The notes beneath the pieces were generated by a model, which worked only from the letters and a program-made list of their open reading frames with translations, had not been told where the DNA came from and did no database searches. Positions 49,700 to 59,901 of a DNA stretch of 64,000 nt are shown here, in pieces; position 1 is the stretch's first letter; each line of letters begins with the position of its first letter. This DNA is from Welwitschia mirabilis (lineage: Eukaryota; Gnetophyta; Gnetopsida; Welwitschiales): NCBI GenBank assembly GCA_051453625.1, contig JBOZIK010000001.1, positions 220,892,885-220,956,884 on the forward strand. Reading direction: 5' to 3'. A program made the translations under genes and the position numbers.

Positions 49700-51200
49700 C
49701 CATTTCTTTGCATGTTTAGGTAATATAGGATGAATTTGATTTCTTTAAGGGGTGCAAGACATATTTTTTATGATTTTTACACAAAAACTAATTTATGGAA
49801 TCATTTATAAGAATTCATAAGACTCATTTTAGTGATTTTCACTTTACCACACATGATGCACATTAGAATTATGTTTATCACGTCATGCATGTGATGAGCT
49901 AGATAGGTAGAGTTAGAGCCTAAATGGTTATTCCAAGAGTGTGGTCTACTTATACCACCTATTATAGAGCATGTAGAGCCCATGTATTCACCACCTCGAC
50001 AGACTTAATTCCTCTCTGTATAGATAACATCCATTCATGTAGATAGGCATTTTAGTGATTTTATGAGTAGGATCGAGTCTGTGGTTGATTAGTGATTGAT
50101 AGATCTATATCTTAGGTGGATTACAGATGTGCATGGATTTTATTACACCTCAAAGACAAGATAGTTTTATGATACCATGCACATAGAACAGAGACTTGTG
50201 CTCATGATTAGAGAGTTAACATGATCATTACTACCATTTATGGGCATGAGGTATTTATTATTTTAGGTTATGTAGCCATTTTTATAGAGTTACAAGGCCT
50301 AGGAAGTAATCACATACACTCTGTTAGTGGTATAAAGAAGCATCAAGATTATGGCATTATGTTGGATATACCAATAAATCTTATGAGAGATAGACCAGGA
50401 TTTTTTGTTATACATTTGTCACCCATCTATAGGATGTTATATAGAGGTCTTATTTATAACATTAGTCCATATTTTCATGATAGGTATGCTATGATGGAAT
50501 AGTTGTAGATTCTAATAGTATTTTAATAAGGAGAGAAAAATGATTTACTAACATTTATATTTAGAAGACTTAGGATAATGATTGAGGTGAGATACATATA
50601 AATTTTGGGATATCCATTCCTCCTCTTTACTATTTTCTATTACTTTGGGATAAGAGAGTCTATAGGCAAGTAGTATCTTACACATCTATAGATATTAGTT
50701 TAACACCTAGAGGACATGAGTATTTAAATCATAAGAGCGGCTGAGAGACTGTAGATCTTGAGACCTATAATAGGCATTACTCTAGATTAGATACAAGCTC
50801 TCTTAGTAAACACAATTTGTGGCATCAGAGAGACCATGGATTAAGGCTTCACAAAGCTTCAGTAAAGGATGTTTACTATGGACCAAAGGATATCTACTAT
50901 GGAATAGGTAATGACTACTATGGCCCAAAGGATAACTACTATAGAGTTAATGGTGTACTAGCATTAAGTGACAGGTATAGCATATTAAGGAGCATTTGAT
51001 AGATATGTGTAACTAAGTATTATACATTGAGCATGGAGTTATAGTGGATATCCTAGATATAGTCCAAATATAGGAAGATGAGACTACACAATCTATCACA
51101 GCAATTCTCAACACTTATTTTCTTGCTAATCCTAAGCATCCTCCTCCTCCTTCACCTACACCTAGAGTTGTCATACTAGAGTTTATTCTTACATCACAAG
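49700..51200 (+). pseudogene. E2 env-like region (Athila third ORF)
   Basis: Between integrase and the 3' LTR, same strand. An open frame at 50221-50502 contains HLSPIYRMLYRGLIYNISPYF, which resembles the conserved core (YRxLHRxxxHNIxPR) of the putative plant transposon domain found in Athila env-like ORFs. About 300 bases on, 50817-50999 has a repeated DxYYGPKD segment (50870-50945). The sequence before 50221 (ARHIFYDFYTKTNLWN) fits the start of such ORFs. The function of this ORF is unknown; 'env-like' refers only to position. Confidence 0.6.
50868..50947 (+). repeat. DNYYGPKD-type tandem repeat
   Basis: Segments GATGTTTACTATGGACC, GATATCTACTATGG, GACTACTATGGCCC and GATAACTACTATAG recur at roughly 18-24 bases and encode Asp-x-Tyr-Tyr-Gly-Pro-Lys repeats. 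The reading frame is kept across all units, unlike most of E2. Confidence 0.7.
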
Positions 51201-51727
51201 GAGACTTACTTTTATTGAATTATATTATTTATCTTTCCCTTTCATCGATTGTATTGAAAAGCTCCTAATTTTTTATATACACATCATTTCTGAGTTATTA
51301 TTATGATGCACATTTTTTTTAATTTTTATTAGAGATATCATTAGGCACATCATTTATGTTATTTAGATACTTCATGATGATGATTTTTATGATGCTTCAC
51401 AATTATTTTCATGATGCGCTAAACATTTTAAGTGGAAGGCTAATAATTTGAGAGCATTTTAATGTTTACTTTATGATGCATTTTCCATAGGCACCTATTT
51501 TACAAGTGTATTTTTTCAGTCTGTTGTCCCTTCCATCATCTAGATAATTAACAAGATGATAATACAACCACATACTCTACTAAGGTAAAACGTTTAGTTA
51601 TCAATTTTTGATATTGTTCTCCTGCATGATGAGATTTCTAAGTTTATTTATATTCCTTAATTGATTTTTTACTTTAGATAAGTTGGCTCATAATTGTAGT
51701 TGTTCACCTAACTTTGTGAGAATTGAC

Positions 51728-51746
51728 AAGGGTAAGTGGAAGGCTA
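51728..51746 (+). other. E2 polypurine stretch
   Basis: AAGGGTAAGTGGAAGGCTA directly before the 3' LTR start TGTTAC. Purine-rich with a few pyrimidines, position correct for the plus-strand primer. Confidence 0.6.
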
Positions 51747-53000
51747 TGTTACAATGCCAAATTATATGTATTTGATAGGATATTTTAATTAGTTTTGTAA
51801 GACATTAGGTAGGTTTAAGTAGAGTTTTAAAAATAATAAAGAGACGATACAATAATCATGAAAATATACAATCTTCATTAAATTTGATAGTATTTTAGGA
51901 AAAATACAATACTTTCCATCCAAAGAAGAGTTTGATGATCAAATATGTCAATTTGATAAAAGAAATAACTTAAATAGATCATCATTCGCATCATTATCTA
52001 GATGATTATAGCAAACAACTAATATATGTAAGCTTGCCAAGATGCTGACTAGGTTAAATTGGAAGTTGATATAGAGCTCTTTCTAATGTAGGATCATCCC
52101 CATCACCATCCAAATAATGAATAGGATGATGCTTAAAAATAATTGATGCACCGAACTCTATGTAATTTCTACAAAGTGTTATGTGCCTCCTATGCGTCAT
52201 TAGGATTTTTTACTATGTTTGTTAGTTTTTCTATTTTTAGAGTCTTATTTAATAAAAACGGTCTTAATTAATCCTAAACTTTGACTTTTATCTTCTTTGT
52301 TATTAAAAATTATCATGTTATAAGATGAAAGGATAAGAGATCTATCCATTGTCGCTGAGAGAAGTATTCATTGGCATTGGGTTATATATCCTTCATTAAG
52401 GTGTTATTGCTTTGTAATATGGATGTTGCTTCAACTTTAACCAAATAATTTCTTTTTCTTTTTTTCTTATGTGCATATTCCTTATGGTTTATATTGAACA
52501 TGATTCTATGGAAGCTCAATACTTTGTATAAATCATGAGAGTAACCCTTGTTAAGGTTAAAATTGTTAAAAGTTGTTGCATTGTATTTTACTTTACATAT
52601 GTTAGCATAACATTTCAAGTTTTTTCTATTTTGTTTGATGTACATAATAGCTTAGGTTGGTTAGGATTTAATAATAGTTTTAATTAATTGATCTAGATTA
52701 TACAGAGCCAATCTTTATAACAAAAGGATTTGGTAATCAAATAGAGATTTCATTTAGACTAATTTACATTTAAGAATTTGCATCTTGTATTGTTTGTTAA
52801 ATTATTGTTTATTTTGATCTACTTAAAAAATAAAAATATTTTGTTTAAAATCAATTCTCTTTCTTCTCTCCTAGTGGCTTTGTCATATTATGACATTTAG
52901 ATTAACTCTTATCTATACTAGCATCTGTGTTTTGCAAGATATTTGTGATTTCTAGGATTTTCTTAAGAATGTAATTATTGTACAAATATGTATTATAATA
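51747..53000 (+). repeat. E2 3' LTR
   Basis: 1254 bases, TGTTACAATG ... TATTATAATA (the terminal CA has decayed). Similar to 40528-41753 along its whole length, with scattered transitions and small indels. Confidence 0.9.
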
Positions 53001-53005
53001 AAATT

Positions 53006-53760
53006 CTAACATAGAAAATCAAAAAAATAAGTACAATGCTAAGGAAATGATAAAAGAAAAAAGCTGAATAAGACTCGTCACCATTCTGGTAGAGCTTCGT
53101 TATCTAACTTTGAGAGCATCATGCAAATCCCTAGCCTACATCTTAACAATTTTGATGTAGAAATGGTATCTTGATGCTAAAAATGGGGTTCTCGTAATGA
53201 AAAAACCCTACACTATGTGAATAGTAACACTATAACATTAATGAACAGTGTATTTTAGTACTATAGTGCCATTTTAATGGGATTTACAAAAAATTAAGGT
53301 GGATTTATCAGAAAGTAGTAATATGAGTTAGAAAAATAAAAACATAATGGTAAAATTAGATTCAAATATATCCTAGACCTAGGTAATAACTAGTTATACC
53401 ACTAATTTAAATGAAAATAGAATTTCTAGGTTAAAAATATATAGCTTGATCATAAGTTATTAAAGAAAAAATAAAAATAAAATTAAAAATTTTGGAATTG
53501 ATAATTTTTAGAAAACAAATAAAAGTAGATCTTCTCTAAAGCTTATATTCCTCTTGAATGCGATTACATAAGACATGTGACTCTCATTTCATCATTCAAA
53601 AAGTATTAATATTTTTAATTAAGGAAGACAAAAACATAAATACAAATATTTATTTGATCTTTTAAATCTTTATATTTTATCACATTTACATCCAAAACAT
53701 AAATCAAAATAGAACTCAACCTTATTTAAATTTTATTATTAAATAACTTCAGTTTAGATT
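53006..53760 (-). other. E4 3' region, proximal part
   Basis: Follows E4 integrase on the minus strand up to the E2 insertion. Contains an inverted-repeat-like stretch ACACTATAACATTAATGAAC ... ACTATAGTGCC near 53230-53280. No protein could be read. Confidence 0.5.
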
Positions 53761-54880
53761 AATTTACTCATTAAACATGACAAGTTTTAGGGTCTTTAAT
53801 GTCAATAATCCCAAAAGAAAATAGATGAGTAGCAACAAACGGACATTCCCATTTAGATTTCAACTTTATAAAAAATTAATGAAATGAGAATTAAAAGGTA
53901 AAACTTTATTACATGCATGCAAATTTTTCCTAAGAATGATCTAATTATAGCAATATTTCATTTGTTTTTTAGTAAGAACTTGGTTTTCATATCCATTTAA
54001 TGTTATTTCATCTAATTCATTTAATTTATTTAATCTCTTTTTATAACATCTTTCAAAATTAAGATTACTTTTATGAATAGCATAAAAATCTTAATGGTCT
54101 ATCTCAATAGGAAGAAAACATCATTTACCAAAAATTATTTTGTGAGGAGTTATTCCAATGGAAGTTTTAAAAGTTGTAGGACCATAATGTATCAAAAAAT
54201 TTTAGTAACTAATCTTTTCTATTAGTACTAATTGTTTTTGAAAAATTCTAATAAGCTCATTGTTAGTTACTTTAGTTTGGTCATTAGTTTAAGGATGATA
54301 TGCAATAGTAACTTTATGGATAATACCATATTTAAGAATAAAGTTTCTAAAAATGTTATTACAAAAATGGATTCCTTGATAACTAATGATTATTTTAGGG
54401 TAATCAAAGTGGAATATGACATAAATTTTATAAAATTTAATATCATTAGAATCACTATAATCTTTTGGATTTTATTCATTTTATCACATAGTTCACATAA
54501 ATAAGAATATAGACATTACCAAAGAAGGGAATAAATGGTCTAACAAGATCTATAGATCAAACATCAAAAGGTTCATAAATAATAATAGTTTCAAAAGGAA
54601 TTTTGTTTCTTCTACAAATGCTTACTGTTCTTTGGAAGTTATCACATGATTTATAAAATTCATTAGCATCTTAAAAAATAATATGCCAAAATAAGCCATC
54701 ATTTGAAACTTTAGAAGTCATTTTCTTTCCACTAAAGTAACCATCACAAACATCATTATGATAAAAATGAACTATACTAATCATTTAATTCTTAGGTACA
54801 CACCTTTAAAAGACCTAATCAACATAATATTTAAATACAAGTGGTGGTTGCCATTGAAATTTATGTCATTAAGATAGAAT
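53760..54880 (-). pseudogene. E4 integrase relic
   Basis: Minus strand, in order: HNDVCDGYFSGKKMTSKVSN, EFYKSCDNFQRTVSICRRNK (zinc-binding tail), SIDLVRPF (first catalytic Asp kept), PKIIISYQGIHFCN (second Asp changed to Tyr), AYHP*TNDQTKVTNNE, RCYKKRLNKLNELDEITLNG, and the C-terminal LKSKWECPFVATHLFSFG ending near 53775. Length and order are complete; stops are mainly at Gln and Trp codons. Confidence 0.87.
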
Positions 54881-54890
54881 TCTCTTTTAT

Positions 54891-55560
54891 TTATAATAGG
54901 ACATATACTAGGAAGTTTACCATAGGAGTTAAAATTTGCAATATCAGCATATCAAGGTAAATCATTAATAGAAAATAAATTTTTATCAATAAAATTTTCA
55001 TTAATTTTAAATGTATCAATGGGTTAAAAAAGTGATATAAATGATTGATAATAGAGTTTTCCTTTTTTGATCTATTTATAATAGTAATATCAAATTCTAG
55101 CATAACTAAATCCCAATGCATAAGATGAGGTTTAGTTAAGGGCTTATTTAAATTGTATTTTAAAGTGGCATAAATAGTAACGATAATCACAAGATAACTA
55201 TTAAAAGAGAAAGTTTTAGATAGTAAAAATAATAGCTAACATCTCATTTTCAATAGTAAAATAATTAAGTTGTACATATACAAGGTCTTACTAGCATAGG
55301 AAATGACATAGGACTTATGCTCAATATTTTAAAACTATACCTACTATGAAATAACTAGTATTAATCATTACTTTAGAATAATAGTGAAAAGTAGGAGCTT
55401 GAAGTATATGTAAAGATGAAAAAATTTCTTTAAGTCTTTGAAATAAAAGTTCATACTAAGGTATCTAAGAAAAAGACACATCTTGTAAAAATAATTTAAT
55501 TAAAGTTTTGTTCATAGAGCTAAAGGGTGGAACAAAATAGTAATAGAAACTAGCATGTTA
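54891..55560 (-). pseudogene. E4 RNase H relic
   Basis: The last 99 codons (55190-54891) are open and include LTKPHLMHWDLVMLEFDITI and SIINHLYHF, equivalent to [19 protein letters not shown] and VADHLSR. Upstream ISYASKTL and FIVGIVLKY match the first RNase H motifs, with the CDAS Asp lost. Confidence 0.82.
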
Positions 55561-56300
55561 TATGTAATATTTTATATCCTTAATATAAATAGGAGTAGTA
55601 AAAGAAAAATGATATTAATCTTAATAGGATCTACTTCTATTTCTTCTTTAGAAATGATATGGCTAAGAATAATTCCTCTAGTAACCATGAAGTAATTTTT
55701 TACCTAACTAAGTTTAAGATTATAACCATACAATAGTTTAAGATTAACTTTAAATAATACATTATTTGATCAAAAGAATCACCATAAAGAGAAAAATAAT
55801 TTATAAATATTTCTAAAATTCATTTATAAATTTAGTAAAAAACTCAATCATACACCTTTGAAAAGTTACTGGAACACTACATAAAACAAAATGCATATGA
55901 CAATAAGCAAAAGTTCCAAAGGGATAAGTAAAGTAGTTTTTCTTAATCTTTTAGAGCTATAGGAATTTGATTATAACAACTATATCATATAGAAAATAAT
56001 AATATTCATGGAAAAAAACTTCATTATTAGTTTCATTAATAAAAGAAATAAGAAAATAATGTTTCTTAGTATAAGTATTAAAAGCATGAAAATAGATAAA
56101 ACTTCACAATTTACCATTTGATTTACCATTATTCTTTAAGACAAATTATAAAGAACTCATTCATTCATTATCTACAATTAGGTAAATAATATCAACTTCC
56201 CAAAGTATTATAATTTCTTCTTTAATAATATCCCTAAGCTTCATATTTAGCTAATGCTAAGGTTAATGAATAAGTTTAATGTCAGATCCTAAGTAAATAT
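55560..56300 (-). pseudogene. E4 reverse transcriptase relic
   Basis: Minus strand: LRDIIKEEIIILWEVDIIY, KKHYFLISFIN, YPFGTFAYCHMHFVLC, FQRCM, then the catalytic region, which appears degraded (no xxDD found), then VTRGIILSHIISKEEIEVD of the connection domain near 55650. Similarity to E2 and E3 is clear from these landmarks. Confidence 0.83.
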
Positions 56301-56945
56301 ACTGTGAGAAAACAGAAGGATAAATACCAACCAGATCATGACAAATACCAATATAAATCTAGAGAATGTTCAAGTACTAAATTGATAATTGATTTTTATT
56401 GAAAAGGAGTGAAATGAGTACTGATAATAACATATTTAGTTTTTTTTAATGTATAAATATGTACTTTAAATGATTAGGTATAGGCTTTACATTATCATTA
56501 GTAATACTATTAACTGTAAAAACATCATTTAAAGAAACATTATCTTAAATTTCTTTAAAGACATTATTAAAATCCTTGAATAAAAACATTCATTTGAATT
56601 ACCAATTTCATTTACATCTAAATAAAATATAATCAGAAATTTTTATTTATTATCTAAACAAATCATATAATTTAGAATTAAAAGTAAATCATTACTTACA
56701 TGTTTCATTTCAAACAAAGATGAATGTTTATTTAATTTAATAGGTTTTTTCCCAATTTCAAAATATGTTCAAGGTAATGGAAATATTGTCAAAAATAATT
56801 TTTAATGCATCACATTTACAATTAATTTTTCATTTGCTATTATAAGTTAAGGACTACTAAGATTGATAGGGTAATGAATGGATGCTAATAAAAATAGTGC
56901 TAAGATCAAAACATAAAATTTCTCAAAATTAACATTATTCCTTAT
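56300..56945 (-). pseudogene. E4 protease-RT linker
   Basis: Minus strand reads FLLASIHYPIN, IANEKLIVNVMH, and then FEIGKKPIKLNKHSSLFE, matching GRPFLATGxALIDV..GELTMRV and the following acidic linker of Athila proteins. It starts abruptly at about 56945 because the copia fragment lies there. Confidence 0.7.
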
Positions 56946-56949
56946 TTTC

Positions 56950-57790
56950 TTATTATTTTACAAAGGGGTTGCTTATATAGATAAGTACAACACTAAGGCT
57001 TTCACATATCTCTAAGCATGGGACTATGGTATGAAAAAACCTTAGCAATTTTCCCCTTACCATGGGAATACACTCTCTTCCAAGGGAAAATTGGAGTATC
57101 TAAGGAAAAACCTTGGGAATGTAACCTACAATAAAACCTTCAAAAAGGCATTTCCATGTCAAGTAAGGAATTCATAAAAGAAGTAGTCAATTTACCATTA
57201 CATGTCTCATATAGATAGCCTTATTATGTGCATTACACATCCTATAATGCTAAGTCAAAAATGTGTACTACACATCTTCTAGTACTATGCCATAACTGTA
57301 CCACACACCCATATTACTAAGATTAGATGTGACTTTAATAAGAAACTCATAAGTTAAATGAATCCCATGATGTAAAAGAGATAAATTAGTTTAGCTCAAC
57401 TCATTGTCAACCCAATCTTAGATTGTAAATACTGGAACTTCTCTTGATCAAGTGATTTTGTAAGGATATCAATAGTATGTTCTACAACCAGATAGTATAT
57501 TAGTGTAATAATTTCATTCTATATGAGTTTCCTAATTTTATGAATCCTAATACAAAGGTGTTTTTTTCCTATTATGATGCACAATATCTTTTGTTATGTA
57601 AATTATTGATTGATTATTAATGAAAAGTTTTGTTTCCTTAGTTTGTTTCAAGTTCACTACTTCTAATAATTTGTTTAGCCATTCAATTGCTTTCTACATG
57701 CTTTAGAAGTAGTTATATGTTCAGATTCAATAGAATATATGCTATAGTTCTCTAATACCTTGATCACCAAAATAGAGGGAATGTTTCTAA
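56950..57790 (-). mobile_element. Copia 3' fragment (RNase H and LTR piece) inside E4
   Basis: Minus strand 57780-57400 encodes a copia RNase H C-terminus: TSKACRKAIEWLNKLLEVV, FINNQSIIYITKDIVHHNRK, then EHTIDILTKSLDQEKFQYL. This family is unrelated to the gypsy RNase H of E4. To its left is LTR-like sequence with TATA-like CTATATAAG on the minus strand at about 56972. The exact ends and target duplication were not found. It is only the 3' end of an element, so it was truncated or mostly deleted. It interrupts E4 between protease and RT. Confidence 0.78.
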
Positions 57791-57829
57791 GAACATCATA
57801 TACACTAATGTTGATAATGAGGTATCAAT

Positions 57830-58250
57830 TTTACTAGTGAAATATAAATCAAAGTGTAGGATCCACATGATTAAATCCTAAATCTTGAAAAATAGGCTTG
57901 GATATAAGGTTGACTTTAGATCTTAAATTTACTAAGACTTCATCAATAATATGTTTACCAATAATAATAAAATTAGTGAAAGACTCATGGTCATCATATT
58001 TCACAGTGATTTTAGGTTACAAAACATAAGTATTGGATATAGCAAGATTAAATATTTCTCTATAAGATTGGATCTTTCTTTTATGAGTGCATAAGTCTTT
58101 AAAAAACTAGGCATATAAAGTAATTTGCTTTATTACTTTAATAAGGGAAAGATTAACGTTAACAACTTCAAAAATCTTAGAAATATCATCATAGTTATTA
58201 AAACATTTATTAGTTTGAAGATCACTAAGAAAATAAATAGAATCTTCTAA
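57830..58250 (-). pseudogene. E4 protease relic, catalytic Asp lost
   Basis: Minus strand: PKITVKYDDHESFTNFIIIG (family DPGSFTIPCxIG), then EVLVNLRSKVNLISKPIF, where Athila proteases have CDLGSSVNLMPxSVF. The catalytic Asp is Asn, and LGSS is LRSK. Upstream is FEVVNVNLSLIKVIKQI and FKDLCTHKRKI, the usual lead-in (VNLPLLDAIKQIPxYAKFLKDLCTxKRK). Confidence 0.85.
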
Positions 58251-59750
58251 TTCTTTTTTTAAAAGCTTTTCCCTAGAATCAAATTCAAAATTTTTAATTA
58301 ATTTATCTAGGTTTACATATTCTTTATTTATAAAATTAGTTTTTGAAATGACTTTTCCACCTTTTAATGTAATGGCATTTGCATCAATACATTCTTCTAT
58401 TATATTAGTTGATTTTGGATGAGGAGTGGACTAAGAAGGTAACCTAGGATGACTTTCCTTCTTATTTTGTTATTAGAATATGAAATTAATAGTTTATTGC
58501 ATTTAATCCATTTGATTAACTAATAACTTCATTTTTTCTTCTAATTTATTTCCTTATGGAGGAGGAAGAGATAAAAATTTAGATTGCCATTGAGATTGAT
58601 TGTTATTATAAGAATGAAATAAATTATAATAGAAATTATTTAGATAAGAGTTGGCATACTTATTGAATGGCAAAGGAGTATAGTAATTTTTTTTAAAGGC
58701 ATGATCTTAAAAAATATGATCATAATGTAAATTAATTTAAGATGTTTTAAAGTTTTCAGAAAATTTAATGGAATAATCCTCTACTCGATACAATTCATAA
58801 AAATATAAACTTGAAGATGATTGAGTTAGAATTTTCTTAAGCCTTACTTATTATAATTTAATATTTTCTAGTTGAGCAGAAAGAACTTCCATTTTCTTAG
58901 CTCATTTATCATCAGATTTATCCTTATTAAAAAGTTCATTCAAGATACAGTTATTTCTTACGTGATCATTATCAACATTTTTTCCATCTTTAAGAAACTT
59001 TAACTACTTTTACTAATTTTTTGGATGCTTTATTAGGAGTAAAATTAATAAATTTATAGGGGTTAATATTTCTACTAACTTTATAATTTCTTTATTAAGA
59101 CATTCTTAAAAAAATTAAATTAATTTCTAAACTTCAAAATAATGCTTAGTATTTTTAATTAGAAGATCTCTAAATCAAGCAAAAGTTTTAGAATAAAATT
59201 TAGTAGAAGATTTTTTAAAACTAGTAATAAGTTTTCTCATTTGATTAATGTGAGTAGTCACTAGAAATTTCTTAACAAAAGTTTTTTTAAATTTGTCAAG
59301 ACCTTAATTATGTTTGATAAGCCTAATCTAACATCTAGCTCTATCTTTTAAGGGAAGAGGAAGAATTGCTAATTTGGATTCCTTAGAATGATCTTAGAAT
59401 TCATCTTACAAACTAAGTTAAATTATTCAAGAAATTTATAAGCATCCTCATGAATAAACCATGTAAAATAAAGAAATCCTTAAGGTTTTAAGTGAAAATA
59501 GAAGCAACAAAGGGAAAACGAAATAGGGGAGTTAATTTGATGACCTTGAAAAAGCTACCCAAGAATAGGTTGAGGATCAAAATCATGAGCATTACTATCT
59601 TAGATAGCAATTTGAGAAGAAATAATATTTAAAGCTTTAGTAAGGGTTTTAAAATAAAGTGGAGATAAAATAAAAGATAAAGGTAGAATATAAGTTGAAT
59701 AGGATTCAGGACTATGTAAATGTTTACTAGTATGAGTACAAATTTTAGTG
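58250..59750 (-). pseudogene. E4 gag relic
   Basis: The region upstream of protease on the minus strand. The C-terminal part is readable: NKYANSYLNNFYYN and YNNNQSQWQSKF (Asn/Gln-rich gag tail of Athila), then AITLKGGKVI (family AITLRSGK). No zinc knuckle was found, as is common in Athila gag of this type. The N-terminal half (58700-59750) is broken in all frames. Confidence 0.7.
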
Positions 59751-59880
59751 AACTCATATTGTTAGTGTGCACAGGCTCATGAATGCATATGTAATATCAA
59801 AACCACTTGAAAATAAGAAACTTACATCAATGTATGTAAATTATCAAAGAAAAGTATAATATGTCACATGGAATAATAAG

Positions 59881-59901
59881 TACTCCCCTATAATGATAAT
59901 A
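59881..59901 (-). other. E4 primer-binding site, decayed tRNA-Asp type
   Basis: Minus strand TATTATCATTATAGGGGAGTA against TGGCGCCGTTGCCGGGGAGTA: the last eight bases match and all but two differences are C-to-T or G-to-A. It overlaps the inferred LTR edge by two bases, so the boundary is uncertain by a few bases. Confidence 0.6.

Larger units (their letters stand above)
40528..53000 (+). mobile_element. E2: complete Athila-type element nested in E4
   Basis: Plus-strand element of 12.5 kb: 5' LTR 40528-41753, primer-binding site 41757-41775, gag 42413-43840, PR about 44270-44670, RT-RH 45230-46270, IN 46400-47600, env-like region 49700-51200, polypurine stretch ending 51746, 3' LTR 51747-53000. 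The flanking 5-mers AAAGT (40523-40527) and AAATT (53001-53005) differ by one base and are likely a decayed target duplication. It separates the E4 3' region from E4 pol. Confidence 0.9.

Noticed and set aside
50221-50502. Host gene exon
   Set aside because: It lies inside a complete retrotransposon between integrase and 3' LTR on the same strand and resembles the Athila env-like domain.
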